Shown here in pieces: positions 34,150 to 39,350 of a stretch of 39,350 nt of DNA. The notes under the pieces are model-generated. The model worked only from the letters and a program-made list of their open reading frames with translations. It searched no databases and was not told the DNA's origin. A program made the position numbers and the translations under genes. The stretch is taken from assembly GCA_039817415.1 (NCBI GenBank), contig JBCBVV010000058.1, forward strand, positions 1 to 39,350. Direction: 5' to 3'. The DNA is from JALEFZ01 sp039817415. Its GTDB lineage: Bacteria > Bacteroidota > Bacteroidia > J057. Position 1 is the stretch's first letter, and every line of letters begins with the position of its first letter.

Positions 34150-34802
34150 CCCACCCGAATCACACTCCTTTCTGCCACCACAAACAATTGATCCTCTTCT
34201 TCCGGTTCAAGTATGTATAGGCCCGTAAAGGTTCCAAAGGCGGGTAAGATTCCCTCTTTTTGACCGAAAGCAAAGGCTGGGAGTGACAACTTTTGACGAC
34301 CATTTCCGACTAATCTTAGCCCTGGATGAATATGACCTACAAGGGGATATTTTTTGCTTGGATATACCTCCATGGGTTCATGAGACAGATAAAATGGTCC
34401 TACCTCACATCCCTGTGGAACGAGTTCTAGCCCTGCCTCACGATACTTTTCTTCCTTCAGGATATCATGGTTTCCTTTGACTAGCACATATCTTTTTTTC
34501 TTTTCTGTCAATAAGGCCACAAAGGCTTCCCATTCTTTGTTGTAAGAAGAATGAAACAAGTCCCCAAGAAAATAAATGGTATCTAGTGCTAGCCTATCAA
34601 TAAGGAATCGAAGCTTTTTCAGGTCTGTTTGATTGACTTTGGCGGGGATGGCAATGCCGTGGGATCGGAAATGACCAGACTTTCCAAGGTGTAAATCTGC
34701 AATCAATAGACTTTTTTGAGCGGGCCACCAAATGGCTCGCTCGGGAAGAAGTTCAAGTGTTTCTCCTTTGACTTCTACGATGATAGATTGCCGGTTCGGC
34801 AT
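34146..34802 (-). CDS. pdeM: Ligase-associated DNA damage response endonuclease PdeM (calcineurin-like phosphoesterase)
   Basis: A 218-residue metallophosphoesterase with all binuclear-metal motifs: DLH (36-38) in IADLHLGK, GD (80-81), GNHD (110-113), His141 in SHEP and GHIH (156-159). The length, IADLHLGKSGHFRSHGI and the AFAFGQKEGILPAFGTFTG block match the PdeM family, which often accompanies a DNA-ligase/helicase repair cassette. Here those partners are not next to it; the gene instead converges on rnhA with overlapping stops and diverges from tgt. Nuclease or phosphodiesterase function follows from the family; its role in DNA repair is less certain in this setting. Confidence 0.9.
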   Translation of the reverse strand: MPNRQSIIVEVKGETLELLPERAIWWPAQKSLLIADLHLGKSGHFRSHGIAIPAKVNQTDLKKLRFLIDRLALDTIYFLGDLFHSSYNKEWEAFVALLTEKKKRYVLVKGNHDILKEEKYREAGLELVPQGCEVGPFYLSHEPMEVYPSKKYPLVGHIHPGLRLVGNGRQKLSLPAFAFGQKEGILPAFGTFTGLYILEPEEEDQLFVVAERSVIRVG

Positions 34803-34832
34803 AAAAAGACAGAATTGTTGAAAAGGCTTCGG

Positions 34833-34864
34833 TTTGTTTGCTAACCAGCCCGGTTATAATTTTG
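34833..34864 (+). promoter_or_regulatory. Consensus Bacteroidota promoter of tgt
   Basis: TTTG (34833-34836), 20 nt, TAATTTTG (34857-34864): both boxes match the -33/-7 consensus exactly. The ATG of tgt at 34882 follows 17 bases after the box. The match rules out the upstream TTG at 34834 as the start of the protein, because that codon lies within the -33 box. Confidence 0.65.
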
Positions 34865-34881
34865 AAGGCCAAATTAATACA

Positions 34882-36018
34882 ATGCAATTAAAATATACGC
34901 TTCAGCATACCGATAGTAAAAGTTCTGCCAGAGCAGGAAAGATTGAGACGGATCACGGCATCATTGAAACGCCGATTTTTATGCCTGTAGGGACGGTAGG
35001 AAGTGTAAAAGCACTTTCTCAACAAGACTTAACAGAGCATGTGAAGGCGGAGATTATCCTTGGAAATACCTACCATCTCTTTCTCAGACCAGGAACAGAG
35101 ATTCTTGAGGGAGCTGGTGGATTGCATAAGTTTATTGGCTGGGACCGTCCTATTCTAACCGATAGTGGAGGGTACCAGGTGTATTCCTTAGCAGCTAATA
35201 GGAAAATTACTGAAGAAGGGGTAACATTTTCCAACCATATTGATGGATCTAAACATTTGTTTACTCCCGAATCGGTTGTAGATATTGAAAGGCAAATAGG
35301 AGCGGATATTATCATGGTGCTAGATGAGTGCCCCCCTTATCCATGTGAATATGATTATGCCAAACAGTCCATGCACATGACTCATCGCTGGGCGAAGCGT
35401 TGTAAAGCGCATTTTGACAAGCAGGAGCCCTTATATGGCTATGATCAAAACCTCTTTCCTATCGTCCAGGGAGGGGCTTACAAAGACCTCAGAACAGAAT
35501 CAACAGAGTTTGTGGCGAGTTTGGATCAACCTGGGAATGCCATTGGAGGCTTATCAGTAGGAGAGCCGCATGACATTATGTATGAGTTGACGGACCTTTC
35601 TTGTCGCATTCTTCCTCAGGACAAACCCAGATACCTTATGGGGGTTGGAACACCTGTCAATTTGCTAGAATGTATCTCATTGGGAGTGGATATGTTTGAC
35701 TGTGTATTGCCTACCAGAAATGCTCGACATGGCTTGATTTATACACGTGAGGGTATTCGTAACATGAAAAATAAGAAATACGAAAATGACTTCACTCCCA
35801 TTGATCCCGATAGTGATTGTTTGCTAGATCAACATTACTCCAAAGCATATCTTAGACACCTTTTTAAGGCTCAGGAATACCTCGCCTTCACCATTGCCAG
35901 TATCCATAACTTGCATTTCTTTCTGTGGTTGGTAAAGGAGGCTCGTAAGCATATCATGGCAGATACTTTTGCCAGTTGGAAAGAGGCCATGGTCAAGAAA
36001 TTAGATACTAGATTGTAG
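34882..36018 (+). CDS. tgt: tRNA-guanine transglycosylase (queuine/preQ1 tRNA-ribosyltransferase)
   Basis: About 378 residues. The ATG at 34882 (MQLKYTLQHTDSKSSARAG) gives the usual Tgt N-terminus. The conserved blocks are all there: ETPIFMPVGTVGSVKAL, LTDSGGYQVYSL (first Asp), MVLDECPPYP, IGGLSVGEP, YLMGVGTPVNLLE and MFDCVLPTRNARHG with the nucleophile Asp. The enzyme exchanges guanine-34 in GUN anticodons for the preQ1 base. The zinc site that usually reads CxCxxC plus His is altered: the block reads SDCLLDQH around Cys313, with only one of three Cys, and the His in SIHNLHFF is kept. Whether this is normal for the phylum is not known to me. A consensus promoter lies just upstream. Confidence 0.95.
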   Translation: MQLKYTLQHTDSKSSARAGKIETDHGIIETPIFMPVGTVGSVKALSQQDLTEHVKAEIILGNTYHLFLRPGTEILEGAGGLHKFIGWDRPILTDSGGYQVYSLAANRKITEEGVTFSNHIDGSKHLFTPESVVDIERQIGADIIMVLDECPPYPCEYDYAKQSMHMTHRWAKRCKAHFDKQEPLYGYDQNLFPIVQGGAYKDLRTESTEFVASLDQPGNAIGGLSVGEPHDIMYELTDLSCRILPQDKPRYLMGVGTPVNLLECISLGVDMFDCVLPTRNARHGLIYTREGIRNMKNKKYENDFTPIDPDSDCLLDQHYSKAYLRHLFKAQEYLAFTIASIHNLHFFLWLVKEARKHIMADTFASWKEAMVKKLDTRL

Positions 36019-36051
36019 CTTCAAGAGCTCTCAAGGCAATATTTTGGACTG

Positions 36052-36088
36052 ATATCACTTTGAAAAAAGCCTCAAAGTGATATTTTTA
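36052..36088 (+). terminator. Terminator of tgt with an embedded promoter for the next genes
   Basis: A 12-bp perfect hairpin (ATATCACTTTGA 36052-36063, complement 36072-36083) with an 8-nt loop and TTTTT (36083-36087) forms a terminator 34 bases after tgt. The same sequence holds TTTG (36059-36062), 18 nt, TATTTTTA (36081-36088), a near-consensus promoter in which the -33 box lies in the left arm and the -7 box in the T-tract. The next ATG follows 7 bases later. Confidence 0.6.
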
Positions 36089-36095
36089 TCAAGCT

Positions 36096-36932
36096 ATGAA
36101 ACGATTGACCTCTGTGTTATGCGCCATGCTGACTTCATGGAGCATGTCCTTCACCTTTGCTCAAGAAGTGTTTTTGCCTTACCTGTATGCTGATTACGAT
36201 TTTGCGACCATAGATGCCTCCGAAATCAATAGCTTTTATAACAGCTTCAACTCTTATTTTGAGAATAGCTTGGCTGTTCCTTATGAAACCTTGACGGGAA
36301 ATGAATTTGCTCATCCAAATTTTGGGATAGGTATTCGGTTCATGTCGGGTATGGACAAGCCATTGGGATTCACCTCTAATTTTATCCTGAGTCGCGGCCA
36401 AAAACATCATGTCAATACAGCGACTTGGGTTGATGATCTTCAACATGAAGTCGACTTGAGAATAAGAGACTGGACTTTTGGGATAAGTGTAGGGGCGCAA
36501 CTCAAGTCGATTCTTTCTGCAGAATTACATGTCACGGGATACATTAGGTCGATGCTGTTGACCTATTCCACGATCTATCAGGACGGTTCTCGGTCCATTA
36601 CCCCAGAGTATAAACTCAATGGATTGTATTGGTCATCTAATGTAGAGCTTCATTATGGTCCACAAGTAAGTTTGAGACTTGGCGGTGTGGCCTTAACAGC
36701 CCGATATTCCCTGCCCATCAATTCCTTTTTGGAGAGCAGTAAGTATGATATTGGCTTTTTGCAAACAGAGACGAATCACTTCCCTCCAACTGATTTTCCA
36801 AGAGACATGCAAATGTGGGTGGAGGAACCCATCCAATTCTTGGAGGAAGATAATTCCGTTAAGGCTGGATTCTTCACGGGATCTCGCTTTGTGATTGGCA
36901 TCGAGTTTACCCCTTTCCTGTCAAAGAAATAA
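36096..36932 (+). CDS. Probable outer membrane beta-barrel protein of unknown function
   Basis: A 278-residue protein with a signal peptide (about 1-22, ending SFTFAQ). The rest alternates polar and hydrophobic residues in strands rich in aromatic amino acids, e.g. FGISVGAQLKSILSAELHVTGYIRS, which is split by turns typical of small barrels. This fits an outer membrane beta barrel of 8-12 strands. No family recognised. It is followed after 5 bases by a lipoprotein gene, so the two form one operon. The start at 36096 is the first ATG after the embedded promoter, giving a nearly leaderless transcript. Confidence 0.6.
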   Translation: MKRLTSVLCAMLTSWSMSFTFAQEVFLPYLYADYDFATIDASEINSFYNSFNSYFENSLAVPYETLTGNEFAHPNFGIGIRFMSGMDKPLGFTSNFILSRGQKHHVNTATWVDDLQHEVDLRIRDWTFGISVGAQLKSILSAELHVTGYIRSMLLTYSTIYQDGSRSITPEYKLNGLYWSSNVELHYGPQVSLRLGGVALTARYSLPINSFLESSKYDIGFLQTETNHFPPTDFPRDMQMWVEEPIQFLEEDNSVKAGFFTGSRFVIGIEFTPFLSKK

Positions 36933-36937
36933 CCATC

Positions 36938-37447
36938 ATGAGAATTTTATATATCGTATTGCCCCTTGTTTGCTGCCTTTTCTCCTGTACCAAAATTGAT
37001 CGAGCCAATAGGATGCTCACGCAAATGGAAGGAGAATGGATCATCGAAAAATCTGAGCGCTGGAGCATATTAAAAGATGGCAGTACAGATAAATTTGAAG
37101 ACCTGACTGATGCAGGGGAGATCATGATTTCACCTGATGAAGCCTTCGACCTAGGAGGAACCAAAGTAATTGACATGAGCTACACGAATTTCCAGGGGCA
37201 GGGCTTTTCCATTTCGACTTTGTTGGTAACGGATGAAGATCGTACGAGGGTTATTTTGAAGAATCTCCTGTGCAACGAGCTATTCGAATGTGATTTGTAC
37301 CTGCAAATTGAGGAGCGATCCAGGAATACTATGGTTTGGACCACTCATTTCTTTGTAAAGGGCGGTCCTACGCATTACAGCAGATTTGCTAATCCAACGG
37401 AAGCTGATTTTAACACAAAATGGACGCTTACACTCAAGCGTCAGTAG
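36938..37447 (+). CDS. Lipocalin-like lipoprotein of unknown function
   Basis: A 169-residue protein. MRILYIVLPLVCCLFSC is a lipoprotein signal with Cys17, followed by TKIDRANRMLTQMEGEWIIEKSE, where GEWxIEK is the start of lipocalin-like domains common in Bacteroidota. The remaining 120 residues look like beta strands. No catalytic motif. It lies 5 bases after the outer membrane barrel gene, so the two products may act together at the outer membrane. The function is unknown. A hairpin after the stop probably ends the transcript. Confidence 0.65.
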   Translation: MRILYIVLPLVCCLFSCTKIDRANRMLTQMEGEWIIEKSERWSILKDGSTDKFEDLTDAGEIMISPDEAFDLGGTKVIDMSYTNFQGQGFSISTLLVTDEDRTRVILKNLLCNELFECDLYLQIEERSRNTMVWTTHFFVKGGPTHYSRFANPTEADFNTKWTLTLKRQ

Positions 37448-37457
37448 GTTTCCATAT

Positions 37458-37492
37458 CAAAAGCGCCATACCTCATGGGTATGACGCTTTTG
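37458..37492. terminator. Bidirectional hairpin terminator between convergent genes
   Basis: CAAAAGCG-C-CATACC pairs with GGTATG-A-CGCTTTTG (37458-37472 and 37478-37492) with a single C-A mismatch and a 5-nt loop. It lies between the lipoprotein stop and the GH20 stop. The T-runs are within the stem, so it is weaker than the other terminators here. Confidence 0.6.
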
Positions 37493-37517
37493 AATATTTG
37501 TTATCTCGCAGGCAGAA

Positions 37518-39350
37518 TTACTTCTTTTCTACCCAGGCTGTTCTTCCTCCTCTTCCTAACCTATTGAAGGCTCGGACTCCAACTTTACCTTCAGCACTTA
37601 TGGGTTTAGGTTCATTGTAAATGGGGGAATCTGCTGTTGGCTCATCGCCATCTGTGCTATATCGAAGGGTAAAACCAGGATAACTCATGTTGGCGAATAG
37701 GCTATCGTTCTGAATCATCGCCCCCGGTCTTGGAATACGGTAATTATATCCTCCATGCAGTTCGTCAAGAATTGGGAACTCCATATATCCGATGTTGGAT
37801 GCCATGAGGTTCCAATCCACTTTCGGCATTTTGAGTATCCTACCTAAGCCTTTTTGGGTAAAAGAGTATTCTGGATATTTTAAAGGCCAGGCGACATGTG
37901 CCAATCCGAATAATTTGGGGAGAAGGTAGTACTCCATCATATCAGGTCCTTCTACTGTCTCTGCCCATAATTGCCCTTGAATTCCTATGATATTCTCTTT
38001 GGCCTTTGGTAACAACCTTTGCATGCCACGAAAGTCAGTTTTGGGATCAAACTTCTTCCCAAAAGGATCTTCCTTTGTTGAGCTTAAGATGTCAAAAGGA
38101 TCGAAGTCAAACGCATCCTTCGTGTCCACAAATCCTGCCCAATACAAGCCTGGTTCTTCGGGATCATTGTTGTAGGCCAGATCAAAGTATAAGTTGGTAA
38201 CATTACACAAGATGACGGGATAACCTGCATTGGCCATTCTGTTTCCAAGGTCTTGTGCGCCCCATAGACTGTTCCATACGTAGGGAAGGAAATTATCCTT
38301 TACGAATTCTGGGTTGACTTTTCCACCAGGATTCATGGCAATCTCTTCCCAACCTGCTAATTGAAGGTTTCTGTCTGCGAACATCTTGGCGAGACGTCTA
38401 TGGAAGTAATTGTTCAGGTCGGGTGCATCTTTGACCTCAGGATGCTGTTTCAGAAAATCTTTGCAAATAGGAGAACCTTCCCATGCACCCTTTGGAATTT
38501 CATCTCCACCTGTATGAACAATCTCTAAGTTGGCATCCACTTCCTTATACATCTCGATGATTTCGTCTAGGACGATTTCATAAAAGTCGTAGACGGATTC
38601 CTTACACACGCAGGTTACATTGTCATCGTAGCGCTGTGCGGAGATGTATTCTGACGTATCATCAGCATCTATTAACCAGTACTTATCGGCTTCTTCGTTT
38701 TTCCCTTCCTTCAATAATCGTTCTCTCCGGGCGTTCATGGACTTGATGGCAGCTCTAGCATGTCCAGGGAAATTGACTTCGGGGATCACATCGATGTATC
38801 TTTCTTTGGCGTAGGTCAAGATTTCTTTAAAGTCTTCCTTAGTATAAAAGCCTGATCCCCATGAAGTTTCGGGATCTCCGAAGGCACCTGATCCATAAGC
38901 TGGGTGAACGACATTATCATCTTTTTTCCCGTGTTTGCGGTAGGCACCGATTTCAGTTAATTCGGGGAAGGCATCAATTTCAATTCTCCATCCTTCATCC
39001 TCTGTCAAGTGCAAATGGAGCTTATTCAACCGATTATAGGCCATTAAATCAAGAAGTTTAAGGACAGACTCCTTTTTCTGGAAGTTTCTAGCTACATCCA
39101 AGTGTAATCCTCTATACGCCATAGGTGATTTGAAGCTTAACCTAGGAAGAGGATCTGTATACGAGAGAAACTTCATTTCCTTTTTATTGGCTGTAGGAAT
39201 CCAATTGTGGAGGAGATGCTGAATACCATAAAATATACCTCTAGGCGAAGAGCCAGTGATTTGTACAGAACTAGACTTATCATCGATCACGAGATCATAA
39301 TAATCTTCTGCTTGTTTAAAACCTTCCTTGAGCTTGGAGATGAGTATGCC
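37518..39350 (-). CDS. GH20 beta-N-acetylhexosaminidase (partial, cut by window edge)
   Basis: The frame is open to the right edge with 610 residues visible; the N-terminus lies outside. An in-frame GTG at 39290 is not the true start, since the upstream residues (EGFKQAEDYYDLV) continue the GH20b domain that precedes the catalytic barrel. In the (beta/alpha)8 domain the catalytic Asp-Glu pair is in HTGGDE (codons at 38499-38504), with YRGLHLDVARNF, LHLHLTEDEGWRIEI, PEVNFPGHARA and GIQGQLWAETV as the usual sugar-binding blocks. The C-terminus has a small beta domain (TLRYSTDGDEPTADSPIYN), as in chitobiases. It removes terminal GlcNAc or GalNAc from chito-oligosaccharides or glycans, probably in the periplasm or outside the cell. 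Confidence 0.93.
   Translation of the reverse strand, partial: GILISKLKEGFKQAEDYYDLVIDDKSSSVQITGSSPRGIFYGIQHLLHNWIPTANKKEMKFLSYTDPLPRLSFKSPMAYRGLHLDVARNFQKKESVLKLLDLMAYNRLNKLHLHLTEDEGWRIEIDAFPELTEIGAYRKHGKKDDNVVHPAYGSGAFGDPETSWGSGFYTKEDFKEILTYAKERYIDVIPEVNFPGHARAAIKSMNARRERLLKEGKNEEADKYWLIDADDTSEYISAQRYDDNVTCVCKESVYDFYEIVLDEIIEMYKEVDANLEIVHTGGDEIPKGAWEGSPICKDFLKQHPEVKDAPDLNNYFHRRLAKMFADRNLQLAGWEEIAMNPGGKVNPEFVKDNFLPYVWNSLWGAQDLGNRMANAGYPVILCNVTNLYFDLAYNNDPEEPGLYWAGFVDTKDAFDFDPFDILSSTKEDPFGKKFDPKTDFRGMQRLLPKAKENIIGIQGQLWAETVEGPDMMEYYLLPKLFGLAHVAWPLKYPEYSFTQKGLGRILKMPKVDWNLMASNIGYMEFPILDELHGGYNYRIPRPGAMIQNDSLFANMSYPGFTLRYSTDGDEPTADSPIYNEPKPISAEGKVGVRAFNRLGRGGRTAWVEKK

Noticed and set aside
34834..34881. 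A longer Tgt starting at TTG 34834
   Set aside because: The extra 16 residues do not match Tgt, and the codon lies in the -33 box of a consensus promoter.
1..39350. CRISPR arrays, insertion sequences, prophage genes, rRNA and tRNA
   Set aside because: I looked for regularly spaced repeats, transposase motifs, terminal inverted repeats, and tRNA-like cloverleafs with CCA ends in the gaps and found none.

Overview
The window is from a member of the Bacteroidota, most likely Cytophagia or a related marine or soil class. The evidence is type IX secretion (T9SS) sorting domains on secreted proteins, a CarboxypepD_reg/TonB-dependent receptor, many lipoproteins, DUF4292 and DUF2911 families, a futalosine-route menaquinone enzyme, almost no Shine-Dalgarno sequences, and promoters of the Bacteroidota type (TTTG, about 20 nt, TAnnTTTG). 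I see no rRNA, tRNA, CRISPR array, insertion sequence or phage gene. Both ends cut a gene: a rhomboid-like membrane protein at the left and a GH20 hexosaminidase at the right.

Layout. 1-3433 (minus) is a mutL-rhomboid-rhomboid cluster in which the second rhomboid has lost its catalytic motif. 3677-4999 (minus) is a degenerate, truncated member of the acyl-adenylate-forming enzymes. 5250-9848 (minus) is an envelope cluster: TPR lipoprotein, beta-helix protein, DUF4292 lipoprotein, and an EnvC-like coiled-coil/LytM protein. 10358-12518 (plus) is a two-gene unit: a secreted redoxin, then a fusion of a c-type heme domain, a copper monooxygenase (PHM/DBM-like) and a T9SS signal. 12711-15528 (minus) has an M20 metallopeptidase and a T9SS-exported L-type lectin. 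15944-20404 (plus) carries a beta-propeller/phosphoesterase lipoprotein, a DUF2911 lipoprotein and an HGSNAT-like acyltransferase. 20472-25905 (minus) holds a DUF3352-like protein, a zinc-ribbon protein and a TonB-dependent receptor behind a clear TPP riboswitch, so probably a thiamin-compound importer. 26409-29014 (plus) has an M43 metalloprotease and a TesA-like lipoprotein whose nucleophile serine is gone. 29021-33446 (minus) has a coiled-coil protein, futalosine hydrolase, a secreted unknown and RlpA. 33691-37447 holds rnhA, pdeM (minus), tgt and a two-gene unit of unknown envelope proteins. 37518 to the right end (minus) is the GH20 enzyme.

Main points of interest. (1) The redoxin plus heme/copper-monooxygenase pair, with all six expected copper ligands and a CxxCH heme site, is the best candidate for a little-described system. 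(2) Several pseudoenzymes sit close together: dead rhomboid, dead adenylate-forming enzyme, dead SGNH esterase, LytM without metal ligands. (3) The TPP riboswitch gives a substrate to the receptor. (4) Some terminators lie directly against the next start codon; one hairpin appears to contain a full promoter. All functional statements are from reading motifs by eye; no database search was run.
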